Of a stretch of 64,000 nt of DNA, positions 23,224-31,544 are shown piece after piece. The notes beneath the pieces were generated by a model, which saw nothing but the letters and a program-made list of their open reading frames with translations, was not told the DNA's origin and did no database searches. Within the stretch, counting starts at the first letter, position 1, and the number at the start of each line of letters is the position of its first letter. The position numbers and the translations under genes were made by a program. This DNA comes from DATKWD01 sp963704815 (lineage in GTDB: Bacteria; Actinomycetota; Acidimicrobiia; Acidimicrobiales; Salinilacustritrichaceae): NCBI GenBank assembly GCA_963704815.1, contig CAVPHU010000010.1, forward strand, positions 62,001 through 126,000. The letters are read 5' to 3'.

Positions 23224-24744
23224 TCAGCGGGGTGCGTCCGCGGCCACGAGCGGCCACGGGCGTGCGCGCTCGACGGCCAGGGCGACGTCGAACAGCAGCG
23301 GGTCGGTGTGGTGGCGGGCGATGACCTGCATGCCGATCGGCAGCCCGTCCTGCTGGGCCACCGGGATCGACACGGCCGGGTTGCCGGTGATGTTGGCCGG
23401 GATCGTCAGGCCGCCCATCTCGACCAGCTGCGGGAACTTCCCCGACACCCAGTCGAGCAGCCGCGACGGAAACGATGGCACGAATCCGCCGCCGACCCGT
23501 ACCCCCCACATCGCTGCCCGGAAGGCGTACTGAGCGGCCGGGTTCTCCTTCGCCCAGTCGACGAAGCTCGCCTGCTCGCTGCTCATCGCCGACTCGGCAC
23601 CGAACGCCGGGCCGGGGTTGGTCGACGTGATGATGAAGTCGACCTCGTCGAACGCTCGAGCCATGGTCTCGTTGGCCTGGGTCCGGAGCTTCTCGGCCTC
23701 GGCAGCGGTCGACAGGTTGTACATCGACTGGGCGAGATACATCCCGACGGCCATCTCGTTGGTGAGATCGTCACGGCAGTCGGGCCAGAGATCGCCCAGG
23801 TCGGCGAGCAGCGTCGCCAGGTTGCCCATGGCCCACTGCGACGCCATGATCGGCATCTCGATGCTGCCCTCGACCCGCCTCATGCCGGTGTCGGAGATGA
23901 GCGCCTCGGCGGCGTCGACGACGATGCCTTCCATCGTCGGGTCGATCGTCACGCTGCTGAGGCGGGGGTCGACGAGCACCTTCCGGCCGGCCAGGTCTTC
24001 GGACCCGAGCGACGCCTCCCAGCTCTCGGGTCGCTTGGGCAGGCTCGTCGGGTCATGGTGGTCCTGGCCTGCGCACACGTCGTACCAGCGGGCCGCATCG
24101 CGCACCGACCGTGCGAGGCACCCGATGACCACCGTGTTCGGTCGCATGTAGGCGTCCGGGCCCCGCGGGATGCGGCCGTAGGTGCCCTTCATGCCGAGCA
24201 GGCCGTTGTAGCCCGCCGGAATCCGGATCGAGCCACCTCCGTCGCCACCGCTCGCGATCGTCACCAGCCCACCGGCCACGGCGGCGGCGCTTCCGCCGGA
24301 CGACCCGCCGGCCGTGCGGCCCTGGCGCCACGGATTGTGGGTGACCCCGTTCAGCTTCGTCACGCTCACGTTGAGCCCACCGAACTCGCTCGCCGTGGTC
24401 ATGCCGACGGGCACGATTCCGCCGTCGCCGATGGCGCGTTCGATCATGGTGCCGGTCTTCGTCGCCCGCCGATCCTTGAAGACGAGCGACGCCTCCGTCG
24501 CCGGCCACCCGGCCACCGACTCGAGCTCCTTGATCCCGGTCGGGACTCCGCCGAACGGCTTGGACACATCGGCTGCCGTCGCACGCTCGGTCGCCCGCTC
24601 ACGGTCGAGGAACGAGAAGCAGTTCAGCTCCGAGGCCTCGATGGCCTCGTAGGTGGCCTCGAGCTCCTCGGCCGGCGACCGCTCACCCGAACGAAATGCA
24701 TCGACGAGTGAGCAGGAATCGCCTTGCCACGGATCATCGGTCAT
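23224..24744 (-). CDS. Amidase (amidase signature family)
   Basis: A 506-aa amidase-signature enzyme hydrolysing amides. The catalytic Ser-cisSer-Lys triad is visible: Lys72 in GIKELESV, the cis-Ser in TAGGSSGGSAAAVAGG, and the nucleophile Ser in GGDGGGSIRIPAG. Not GatA by context, since no gatB/gatC neighbours exist. Start ATG 24744 has TAGCTT 8 nt upstream. Substrate unknown. Confidence 0.9.
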   Translation of the reverse strand: MTDDPWQGDSCSLVDAFRSGERSPAEELEATYEAIEASELNCFSFLDRERATERATAADVSKPFGGVPTGIKELESVAGWPATEASLVFKDRRATKTGTMIERAIGDGGIVPVGMTTASEFGGLNVSVTKLNGVTHNPWRQGRTAGGSSGGSAAAVAGGLVTIASGGDGGGSIRIPAGYNGLLGMKGTYGRIPRGPDAYMRPNTVVIGCLARSVRDAARWYDVCAGQDHHDPTSLPKRPESWEASLGSEDLAGRKVLVDPRLSSVTIDPTMEGIVVDAAEALISDTGMRRVEGSIEMPIMASQWAMGNLATLLADLGDLWPDCRDDLTNEMAVGMYLAQSMYNLSTAAEAEKLRTQANETMARAFDEVDFIITSTNPGPAFGAESAMSSEQASFVDWAKENPAAQYAFRAAMWGVRVGGGFVPSFPSRLLDWVSGKFPQLVEMGGLTIPANITGNPAVSIPVAQQDGLPIGMQVIARHHTDPLLFDVALAVERARPWPLVAADAPR

Positions 24745-24769
24745 GGCGACCGAAGCTACCGGTGCACCG

Positions 24770-26485
24770 TCAGGCGGTCGGGTAGAAGTCCTCGATCCGC
24801 TCGGACCGGTAGATGATCAGACCCCGGTCGGTGGCCAGTCGAAGGTCGAACACCTCGGTGCCGCCGTCGGTTCCCTCGGGCACGACCTCGACGACCTGCG
24901 AAGTGACGCCGTCGTCGCGGTCCTCGCCATAGCCGCCGTTGGTGATCAAGACGTTGCCGTTGGCGAGACGATCGGCGTCGCCCACGAACCCGGCGAACGC
25001 CGTGTCCTCGCCGACCCGGCTCTCGTACTCCCACACCTGTTCGACGGTCCAGGTGTCGCGTGGGCCGCTGTCGTCGATTCGGTACTGCACCGCTCGGCTG
25101 GTGGGAAACGGGAGCCCGCTGCCGAACTCGAAGCTCCGGCCCGGCCGGAAGTTGCCGTTGTCGTAGAGCAGCAGGGTGCCGTCGTCCTGGATCTCGGGCG
25201 CGTGTTGGTGGTACTGGAACTCCCCGTCGCCGACCATGGTGAAGTCGCCGTCGGGCCCGAGGCGCCACAGCAGCTCGCCGGTGTCGCGGCTGATGGCCAC
25301 GACGGCGTCGAGATGGCGGATCGAGACGATGAACGCGTTGCGCTCAGGGTCTTCGATCACCGCGTTGGCGTGGGTCCAGTCCCGCGACTGGTCGAATCCC
25401 TGGGCTCGGTACATCCAGTTGGGGAACACCGCACCCTGGGGGAGGCCGCACACGTTCTGGTCGCGGGGGTCGTTCACCGGGTCGAACAGGTCCGCCAGCT
25501 TCGCCTCGAAGACGATCTCACCGTCGGGTGTGTACTCGGTGACGATGTCGCTGATCAGGTCGTACGAGCCGTCGAAGGGCTCGAAGTTCTCGAACCCCTC
25601 TTCGGTGTCGGGGCACAGCGACTCGGTGAAACCGTCGAAGGTGCGGAGCTCGGTGCTGAGCACGGCGATGTTGCCGTTCGAGAGCTGGTTGATCTCGTGG
25701 TGCATCGAGTCGGTGGGAACGACAATGGGGTCGTCGCCGATGACCTGTCGTCCGAAGTCGTCGGTCGGCAGCACGTCGGCGATGATCTGCCCGGCCCACT
25801 CGTCGAGGACCTCGCCGAACAGGTTGATCCGCCGCGCGGCGGTGTCGTTGAACTCGTGCAGGATCGTGCCGTCGTCGAGCATGCGCACGTCGCCGATGCT
25901 GTGGCTGGTCTGGTGGTACCAGACCACCTCACCCTCGTTGTCGACGGCCATGATCAGCCCGGACTCCGGCGGCGTCTCGGGTTCGGGTTGCGGAATCGGG
26001 TTGCCGTCCTCGTCCTCCGGCGGCGATGTGAAGTCGATGACGTCGAACATCGTGAAGCCCGGGCTCATCTGCTCGGTCTCGGCGGCCGCGATGGTGACGT
26101 CGGGCAGCTCGTCGGGGAGCGCCACCGTGTCCAGGACGAGCTCGATCTCGTCGGTCCCGTCGGTGACCGTGACGGTGTAGGTCGACTCGGCGCGCAACCC
26201 GGCGATCGGGATCTCGTGATGGGTCGCCTCGTCGACCACCGGAACCTGGAAGCTGCGCTCCTCGCCGGTGACCGTGATCGTCGGCGCCGCCGGAGTCTCG
26301 GTGTCGATGACCAGTCGGCCGACGATCGCATGGTCGCCATCGAGGCCGAGTGTGGCGTCGAGGGCTCCGGCTGACGCTGACTCCGTCGGCGGGGCGATGG
26401 TTGCTTCACCGTCGTCTGCATCACCGGACGAACACGAGGTCGCAGCCAGCACGAAGACGAGCAGCAGGGGGAGGACTCTGCGCAT
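24770..26485 (-). CDS. Arylsulfotransferase (ASST)-like lipoprotein
   Basis: A 571-aa exported lipoprotein. The signal peptide ends in lipobox LAATSC, and an acidic low-complexity linker and a beta domain of about 150 residues follow. The C-terminal part is the ASST-type beta propeller with many DxDG-like turns, for example NEGEVVWYHQT, LDDGTILHEFND and RDTGELLWRLG. ASST proteins transfer sulfate between phenols, but most related actinobacterial members are uncharacterised. I used ATG 26485 with CAGAAT 7 nt upstream; another ATG lies 9 nt before it. Confidence 0.8.
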   Translation of the reverse strand: MRRVLPLLLVFVLAATSCSSGDADDGEATIAPPTESASAGALDATLGLDGDHAIVGRLVIDTETPAAPTITVTGEERSFQVPVVDEATHHEIPIAGLRAESTYTVTVTDGTDEIELVLDTVALPDELPDVTIAAAETEQMSPGFTMFDVIDFTSPPEDEDGNPIPQPEPETPPESGLIMAVDNEGEVVWYHQTSHSIGDVRMLDDGTILHEFNDTAARRINLFGEVLDEWAGQIIADVLPTDDFGRQVIGDDPIVVPTDSMHHEINQLSNGNIAVLSTELRTFDGFTESLCPDTEEGFENFEPFDGSYDLISDIVTEYTPDGEIVFEAKLADLFDPVNDPRDQNVCGLPQGAVFPNWMYRAQGFDQSRDWTHANAVIEDPERNAFIVSIRHLDAVVAISRDTGELLWRLGPDGDFTMVGDGEFQYHQHAPEIQDDGTLLLYDNGNFRPGRSFEFGSGLPFPTSRAVQYRIDDSGPRDTWTVEQVWEYESRVGEDTAFAGFVGDADRLANGNVLITNGGYGEDRDDGVTSQVVEVVPEGTDGGTEVFDLRLATDRGLIIYRSERIEDFYPTA

Positions 26486-26558
26486 GGCCGACATTCTGAC
26501 CGGCCCGGCCGGCGATTCCCTATCAATCGGCGAGAGTCTCCGGGGCCCGTCTGGTTCG

Positions 26559-26762
26559 TCAGCCGATGGGAATCCCGTCGAGCCAGGTGCGCATGACGTC
26601 GATGTGTTCGAGGTCGCCGGGATCGGCACGCAGTGGGTTCATGGGAGAGTCGGCGTGGAGGCTGACGCGGTGGCCGTGGTCGATCGCCGACCGGACGGGC
26701 ATCAGACCGTCGGCTCGCTCGGGCCCGATGATCTCGTCACGGTGTCCGCGTCGCCCATGCCC
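26559..26762 (-). pseudogene. Remnant of a YtcJ-like amidohydrolase
   Basis: The frame upstream of the stop at 26559 reads DEIIGPERADGLMPVRSAID, then HRVSLHADSPMNPL and DPGDLEHIDVMRTWLDG. These match the C-terminal region of YtcJ-type amidohydrolases (xGPERA..PLRS, then xGSDxPVxPLxP with the metal Asp, then the final beta-strand tail). The frame is closed by a TGA at 26763-26765, has no start codon in the right place, and the segment between PMNPL and DPGDL is missing about 100 residues. A decayed fragment, both truncated and internally deleted. Confidence 0.6.
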
Positions 26763-26824
26763 TCACCCTGCCATGGCGGCGCGGCATGCGGGCGAGGTCG
26801 TGGGTGCAGCGATACGTTGCCGCG

Positions 26825-27913
26825 ATGGCCGATCCCTCCACGCAGTCCCCTGCCACCGACGAAGAACGTGCGCTGTTCGCGCTGAAGGTCTGGCAGTTCA
26901 AACAGGGCCAGATGGTCGCGCTCATGCTCCATCTCGGCGACGAGCTCGGCCTGTTCGACGCCATGGCCGACCGGGGTGAGATGACGAGCGACGATCTCGC
27001 CGAGGCCACCGGGCTGGCCGAGCGGTGGGTGCGCGAATGGCTGCTCGGCATGGCAGCCGCCGAGGTGATCGACAGCGTCGACGGCATCGTGTTCTCGCTC
27101 TCGGCCGCCGGTGCCGAGGTGTTGACCCACCACGACCGATCGCTCTGGTACGCCGGCGGTGCGCTCAGCCGACCGCACAGCGACCGGGTGGTCGAGGGCA
27201 TCACCGACGCCTTCCGGACCGGCATCGGCCTCGTGTACGACGAGCTCGGACCGAACGGTGCCCACCAGATCGAGCGCATGTCCGCGCCGTGGACCCGAGA
27301 GGCGCTCATCCCGGTGGTCCTCGAGCTCGTCGACGGTCTCGTCGACCGGCTGCAGGCAGGCGCCCATGTGATCGACGTGGGATGCGGGTCAGCGGGGGCG
27401 CTGTGTGAGCTCGCCCAGGCCTTCCCCTCGTCGACCTTCGCGGGCTACGACCCGTCGACCCATGCCATGGAGCGGGCCGCGGCGCGGGTCGCGGAGCTCG
27501 GCCTCGAGAACGTCGCACTCTTCGAGGCAGGAACCGAGGCGATCGACCCGTCGGTGGCCGTCGACCTGGCGCTCACGTTCGATTGCCTGCACGACATGCC
27601 GTATCCGGGCGCCGCGTTGCAGGCCATCCATGGGTCGCTCGCCGACGACGGCGTGCTGCTGGTGAAGGAGATCCGGTCGGCCGAGACGTTCGAGGAGAAT
27701 CGCAAGAACCCGGTGCTGGCCATGATGTACGGGTTCTCGATCACCACGTGCATGTCGTCCTCGGCGAGCGAAGCCGATGGTGCAGCGCTCGGCACGCTCG
27801 GTCTCCCGCCGAGCAGGCTCGAAGCGCTCGTACGTGAGGCCGGGTTCGCCGGTGAGGTCGAGGCGCACGACATCGGCGACCCCACCAACCTGTATTACAT
27901 CGTCCGGCCCTGA
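26825..27913 (+). CDS. Class I SAM-dependent methyltransferase with N-terminal helical domain
   Basis: A 362-aa protein. The N-terminus (ERWVREWLLGMAAAEVIDSV region) is a winged-helix-like dimerisation domain as in O-methyltransferases and MenG-like proteins; the SAM motif is VIDVGCGSAGALCELA, followed by an acidic motif in FDCLHDMPYPG and post-motif III KEIRSAETFEENRKN. ATG 26825 has TACGTT 6 nt upstream. Substrate unknown. Confidence 0.82.
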   Translation: MADPSTQSPATDEERALFALKVWQFKQGQMVALMLHLGDELGLFDAMADRGEMTSDDLAEATGLAERWVREWLLGMAAAEVIDSVDGIVFSLSAAGAEVLTHHDRSLWYAGGALSRPHSDRVVEGITDAFRTGIGLVYDELGPNGAHQIERMSAPWTREALIPVVLELVDGLVDRLQAGAHVIDVGCGSAGALCELAQAFPSSTFAGYDPSTHAMERAAARVAELGLENVALFEAGTEAIDPSVAVDLALTFDCLHDMPYPGAALQAIHGSLADDGVLLVKEIRSAETFEENRKNPVLAMMYGFSITTCMSSSASEADGAALGTLGLPPSRLEALVREAGFAGEVEAHDIGDPTNLYYIVRP

Positions 27914-27920
27914 CGAGCGG

Positions 27921-28106
27921 TCAGGTGGGGTTCGGGTCGCCGTCGCGCTCCTGATCCATCGCGACGAGTTCGGCCTCGACCGCTTCGAGCTCGGCGGCGA
28001 CATCCGCGATGATCGCGAGGTCGACTTCGAGCGTCGGCTCGGCGTCGGACGCCTCGGCCGCGTCTGACGAGGTCGCCTCGGTCCCGGGATCGGTCGTCTC
28101 GCTCAC
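27921..28106 (-). CDS. Small acidic helical protein
   Basis: A 61-aa protein of unknown function starting SETTDPGTEA with an Ala/Ser/Glu-rich N-terminus and a helix of heptad-like spacing, VAAELEAVEAELVAMDQE. I accept it as real because GTG 28106 has TACGGT exactly 7 nt upstream, the rule for leaderless genes here. It vaguely resembles the coiled-coil N-terminus of TraR/DksA proteins but lacks their zinc finger. Confidence 0.5.
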   Translation of the reverse strand: MSETTDPGTEATSSDAAEASDAEPTLEVDLAIIADVAAELEAVEAELVAMDQERDGDPNPT

Positions 28107-28158
28107 CGCGGTCACCGTAGAACGTGGCGCGGCTGTCGTCGTTGACCCGGGCGGCTTC

Positions 28159-28740
28159 TCAGATGCTGCTGGGCGTCGTCGCCAGGTCTTCGTCGATCAA
28201 CTCGACCGCTTCGCCGATGTGGAAGTCGTGCTCGCCGACGAGCGTTCGCCCTCCGAGGTTGGGGATGCGTCGGCCAGGTTGGCCGAGGGAGGTCTCGAGC
28301 GTTCGGATGACCCCGCCGTGGCTCACGATCAAGATGTCGGCGCCAACCGGCGCCCAGCGTCGCAGCGATGCGTAGGTGCGCTCGGCCACCGCCTCGTCCG
28401 GCTCCCACCCGTCGGGCCGGCGCCCGTCGTCGATCCAGCCCGGGAACCGCTCGTGGATCTCGGGCCGGGTCAGGCCCTGCCACTCGCCGGCGTGCCGCTC
28501 GCGGAGGTCGGGGTCGACCTGGACCGGCCCGACACCGATCGCGTCAGCGATGATCTCGGCGGTGATCCGGGCCCGTTCGAGGTCGGACGCGACGATGAGG
28601 TCGACCGTTCCGACATGGGCGGCGGCGGCGAACGACTGCTGCTGGCCGTGGTCGCTCAGGGGCGGGTCTGCCTGACCCTGCCAGCGGCCGATGGCGTTCC
28701 ACTCGCTCTGGCCATGACGGACGATCAGCAGGTTGGACAT
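28159..28740 (-). CDS. Histidine phosphatase (phosphoglycerate-mutase family)
   Basis: A 193-aa protein with the branch 2 signature LIVRHGQSEWNAIGRWQGQ, central motif DLRERHAGEWQGL and late His in LIVSHGGVIRTL. All four phosphopocket residues (two His, two Arg) are present. Could be a phosphoglycerate mutase-like or other phosphatase. ATG 28740 has TAGCCT 9 nt upstream. Confidence 0.88.
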   Translation of the reverse strand: MSNLLIVRHGQSEWNAIGRWQGQADPPLSDHGQQQSFAAAAHVGTVDLIVASDLERARITAEIIADAIGVGPVQVDPDLRERHAGEWQGLTRPEIHERFPGWIDDGRRPDGWEPDEAVAERTYASLRRWAPVGADILIVSHGGVIRTLETSLGQPGRRIPNLGGRTLVGEHDFHIGEAVELIDEDLATTPSSI

Positions 28741-28882
28741 CGCCGGCCAAGGCTAGGCCACCGAACGGGCGTCGATGCTGCGACGGAGCATCCGCGAGTC
28801 GGTCACGATGGGTGGTGAACGGACGACGCTGGGTTGGTCCAGGTAGCACTGATTCTGCGCTTCGGCAGTAGCTTCGGAGGCC

Positions 28883-29122
28883 GTGGCGGTCCTTCGATTG
28901 TTCGCTGCGGCCCGCGAGGCCGCGGGCACCGGGTCGATCGAGATCACGGCCTCGACCGTCGGTGGCGTGCTGGCCGAGGCTCGATCGCGCTTCGGTGACC
29001 CGTTCGTCGAGGTGCTCGAGACGGCGAAGATCTGGCTCGACGGTGAACCCGCCGACCCTTCCGACCCGGTCGATCCGTCCTCCGAAGTCGCCGTGCTTCC
29101 TCCGGTGTCCGGGGGCGTGTGA
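28883..29122 (+). CDS. MoaD/ThiS-family sulfur carrier protein
   Basis: A 79-aa ubiquitin-fold protein with the MoaD start FAAAREAAGTGSIE and final PPVSGGV. Sulfur carriers normally end in GG, which is adenylated. Here a Val follows the GG, before a TGA that overlaps the next start (TGATG). Either a protease trims it, as in some ThiS/MoaD relatives, or it does not carry sulfur. No other molybdopterin gene lies in the window. GTG 28883 has TAGCTT 8 nt upstream. Confidence 0.8.
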   Translation: MAVLRLFAAAREAAGTGSIEITASTVGGVLAEARSRFGDPFVEVLETAKIWLDGEPADPSDPVDPSSEVAVLPPVSGGV

Positions 29123-30033
29123 TGGCCACCCGATCTGCCGAGCGTTCCAAGCGCAGCACCGAGCGCGCGGCTCGCAAGCCCACGACCGATCGACGACCCG
29201 CGGCGAAGCGGCGGACCAAGACTCGTCGGCCCGCGCCCAAGCCGCAGTCCGGGACCTCGGCATCGGGTCGCAAGCGGCTCGCGGTGGTGTACGACATCGA
29301 CGGCCCACGAGTTCGTCTCGGCGTGCTCTGGTTCGTCTGTGTCGTGGTCGCCCTCGCCGTGGGGCCCATCGGCGTCGCCGTCGTCTACGGCCTGGCCGCC
29401 GTGGCCGCCGCCGGACAGTCGGCCCGATGCTGGCGGGCATCGCGACAGGTGAAGGCTCGGCCCCACGTGGTGGGCGCGGCAGCGTTCGCGGGATTGATCC
29501 CGCTCGCCGCGGTCCTCGGACCGGTTGCCGCCGGCGTGGCCGTGCTCGCGCTGCCGGTCGTGGCGGTCGTGGTGTGCGGATCAGGCAAGCGGCCGCTCAG
29601 CCGCGTCCTCGACGATGCCAGCTACACGATCCAGGTCTCGTTGTTCCCCGCCGTGGCCGCCGCGTCGGTGGTGCTGCTGCGCGATCTCCGTCTGGGAGCT
29701 GCAGTGATGCTCGTGCTGGTCGCATCGGCCTACGAGTGCGGCGACTTCCTGATCGGAACGGGCGCGCCGAACAGCATCGAAGGCCCGATCGCCGGGATCG
29801 CCGCGGTGCTCGTGGTCACCTTCTCGTTCGCAGCGCTCCAGGTCGCGCCGTTCGACCTCGGCAGCGCGCTCGTGTTCGGCGTGCTCGCCGCCGTGCTGAT
29901 CCCGGCCGGACAGCTGTTCGCATCGGCCATCCTGCCGCGGGCGTGGTCGAATGCCCCGGCGTTGCGGCGGCTCGACTCGCTGCTGCTGGCCGGGCCGATC
30001 TGGTTCGTGCTGATCGATCTGACGCTGGTGTGA
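29122..30033 (+). CDS. CdsA-like membrane protein
   Basis: A 303-aa protein: a basic, Ala/Pro-rich cytoplasmic N-terminus (about residues 1-55) followed by about eight hydrophobic helices. The late region RRLDSLLLAGPIWFV resembles the end of phosphatidate cytidylyltransferases (xxDRxDSLLFAxP), but the metal-binding KD-type loop is not recognisable, since EGPIAGIAAVLVV stands in its place. So it is a divergent or inactive CDP-diglyceride synthase relative. The start overlaps the moaD stop (TGATG), so they are coupled. Confidence 0.6.
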   Translation: MATRSAERSKRSTERAARKPTTDRRPAAKRRTKTRRPAPKPQSGTSASGRKRLAVVYDIDGPRVRLGVLWFVCVVVALAVGPIGVAVVYGLAAVAAAGQSARCWRASRQVKARPHVVGAAAFAGLIPLAAVLGPVAAGVAVLALPVVAVVVCGSGKRPLSRVLDDASYTIQVSLFPAVAAASVVLLRDLRLGAAVMLVLVASAYECGDFLIGTGAPNSIEGPIAGIAAVLVVTFSFAALQVAPFDLGSALVFGVLAAVLIPAGQLFASAILPRAWSNAPALRRLDSLLLAGPIWFVLIDLTLV

Positions 30034-30035
30034 GC

Positions 30036-30066
30036 GGGCGCCTCGCCTCGCATCGCCGAGGCGCCC
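30036..30066. terminator. Bidirectional stem-loop between convergent genes
   Basis: GGGCGCCTCG (30036-30045) and CGAGGCGCCC (30057-30066) form a perfect 10-bp stem with an 11-nt loop, between the CdsA-like gene and the end of sodN. Likely shared terminator. Confidence 0.7.
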
Positions 30067-30079
30067 CACACCGACGGGC

Positions 30080-30493
30080 CTACTTCTTGGTCTCCTGGAA
30101 GATCCGGTCGATCTCGGCGATCTGATCGACCAGTTCCTGAGCGACCGCTTCGTCCATCGACTTCTTCGCTTCGCCGGCCTGCTTGGTGGCCTTCCAGAAG
30201 ATGTCGTGGAGGTTCGGGAACGCCTCGACGTGCGGGGGCTTGAAGTAGTCGGTCCACAGGACCCACAGGTGCTCCTTGGCGAGCTGGGCCCGCTGCTCCT
30301 TGATGATGATGCACCGGGTGCGGAAGACATCGTCGTCGGAGGCGTGGTACTTCTTGACCGTCTCGAGGACCGACTCGGCCTCGATCATCGCCTGGGCGGG
30401 GTTGTAGACACCGCACATCAGGTCACAGTGGGCATCAGCCTCCTCGGAATCGAGCAGGTCGGACACACCGAGAAGTCGGGAAACCAGAGCCAT
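30080..30493 (-). CDS. sodN: Nickel superoxide dismutase
   Basis: Converts superoxide to O2 and H2O2 with nickel. The precursor is 137 aa; residues 1-21 are a propeptide ending DSEEADA and the mature enzyme starts at His22. The nickel-hook reads HCDLMCGVYNPAQ, with His22, Cys23 and Cys27 as ligands. The usual sequence is HCDLPCGVYDP, so Met26 replaces the conserved Pro and Asn the Asp. The rest, including the core IEAESVLETVKKY, is canonical. AAGGAG lies 6 nt before ATG 30493. The divergent gene encodes the peptidase expected to release His22. Confidence 0.96.
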   Translation of the reverse strand: MALVSRLLGVSDLLDSEEADAHCDLMCGVYNPAQAMIEAESVLETVKKYHASDDDVFRTRCIIIKEQRAQLAKEHLWVLWTDYFKPPHVEAFPNLHDIFWKATKQAGEAKKSMDEAVAQELVDQIAEIDRIFQETKK

Positions 30494-30572
30494 CGAACGC
30501 TCCTTGCGCAATCGGGAACAGAAGAGTTGGCACCCTATCCGCTCGCTCCGCGACTTCGTTCCGAGACGGCTG

Positions 30573-30929
30573 GTGCCGCTGTTGGCCGGGCTGGTGCTGG
30601 TCCGGGCGGCGTCGGCGCGGCTCGGTCGGGTGAAGGTGCGAGGCGAGTCGATGGCGCCGACGCTGCAGCCGGGCGACCATTTGCTCGTGTGGCGTCCGAT
30701 CCGTCCCGTTCGGGTCGGACAGGTGCTGGTCTACCGCGACCGCTTCGAGGGTGGACTTCGCGTCAAACGGGTGGTCGGCGTCTCTGCCGACGGCACCGCT
30801 TCGATCCGCGGCGACAACCTCGTGCTCAGTACCGACGAGGCCGACCTCGGTGCCGTTCCGCGGGGACAGATGCGCGGCGTGGTCGTGCTGAAGAAGGCGC
30901 AAGGTCAGAGGTGGAGGTTGCTGGGGTAG
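30573..30929 (+). CDS. SodX-type S26 peptidase (NiSOD maturation)
   Basis: Signal-peptidase-like serine protease of 118 aa that trims the NiSOD propeptide. Catalytic Ser26 is in GESMAPTLQPGDHLLVWR and Lys65 in LRVKRVVGV, the Ser/Lys dyad of S24/S26 peptidases. Divergent pairing with sodN is the usual arrangement. The start is uncertain: GTG 30573 leaves an 80-bp promoter gap, while an in-frame TTG at 30504 would leave only 10 bp. A short hydrophobic N-terminus (PLLAGLVLV) could anchor it. Confidence 0.85.
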   Translation: MPLLAGLVLVRAASARLGRVKVRGESMAPTLQPGDHLLVWRPIRPVRVGQVLVYRDRFEGGLRVKRVVGVSADGTASIRGDNLVLSTDEADLGAVPRGQMRGVVVLKKAQGQRWRLLG

Positions 30930-30940
30930 CATCGAGAGCG

Positions 30941-31474
30941 ATGACTTCCAGCCTCGACCGGGTCACCGATCCCGACTACCTGGGCGACCTCGCCGTGCGG
31001 CCGATCGACGAGATCAGGACGATGCGCACCGACTGCCAGGCGATCGAGACCGGGCTGTCCTATCTCCGGCGGATGATCCAGGGTCAGCACGACCTCGTGG
31101 CCAGCGAGGCCGCCAACCGCCAGCGCGGCGAGGGCAGCGAGTCGCTCGTCGATCTCATCTCGAATCTTCCCGACATCCTCGCCGACCGTGAGCGACCGGC
31201 CGGGAACGGTCGGCTGCCCCAGGGCCTCGGCACCGGCGACGTCGACCCGTCCCTCGAAGCCGAGGTGTCCTCGGTGTTCGGCCCTGGCGACGTGTCGGAG
31301 ATGGATCAGCTCTCCGATGCCCAGTTGGCCGATGCGTCCTCCCGTCTCGCCGATCTCGAGCGGCGGGTGTCCGATCACCGTCGGGTGCTGTTCGATCGTC
31401 TCGACGCACTGCAGGCCGAGTTGGCTCGTCGCTACAAGTCGGGCGAAGCGAGCGTCGAGTCCCTGCTGCACTGA
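30941..31474 (+). CDS. RsiG-like c-di-GMP-binding anti-sigma factor
   Basis: A 177-aa protein of two long helices separated by an acidic linker. The first carries E36-xxx-S40-xx-R43-xxx-Q47-xxx-D51, an exact match to the E(X)3S(X)2R(X)3Q(X)3D motif that binds c-di-GMP in the anti-sigma factor RsiG. The second helix repeats it as E140, S144, R147, F151, D155 with Phe for Gln. In Streptomyces, RsiG with c-di-GMP holds sigma WhiG inactive. No sigma gene is adjacent here. ATG 30941 has TAGCAT 8 nt upstream. Name by motif; partner unknown. Confidence 0.75.
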   Translation: MTSSLDRVTDPDYLGDLAVRPIDEIRTMRTDCQAIETGLSYLRRMIQGQHDLVASEAANRQRGEGSESLVDLISNLPDILADRERPAGNGRLPQGLGTGDVDPSLEAEVSSVFGPGDVSEMDQLSDAQLADASSRLADLERRVSDHRRVLFDRLDALQAELARRYKSGEASVESLLH

Positions 31475-31544
31475 GGTGCGCGGTTCGCCGGTCGACCGGC
31501 CCGACCGTTGATTTCAGTGCGGGCCTGATTACGCTTCGGACCCT

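Noticed and set aside
28753..28882. Possible small minus-strand gene ending DARSVA upstream of the histidine phosphatase
   Set aside because: No start codon in a suitable place and no similarity recognised; the region is better read as the divergent promoter gap.
30504..30572. TTG 30504 as the only SodX start
   Set aside because: It would leave 10 bp to the sodN start with no room for a promoter, although it cannot be excluded.
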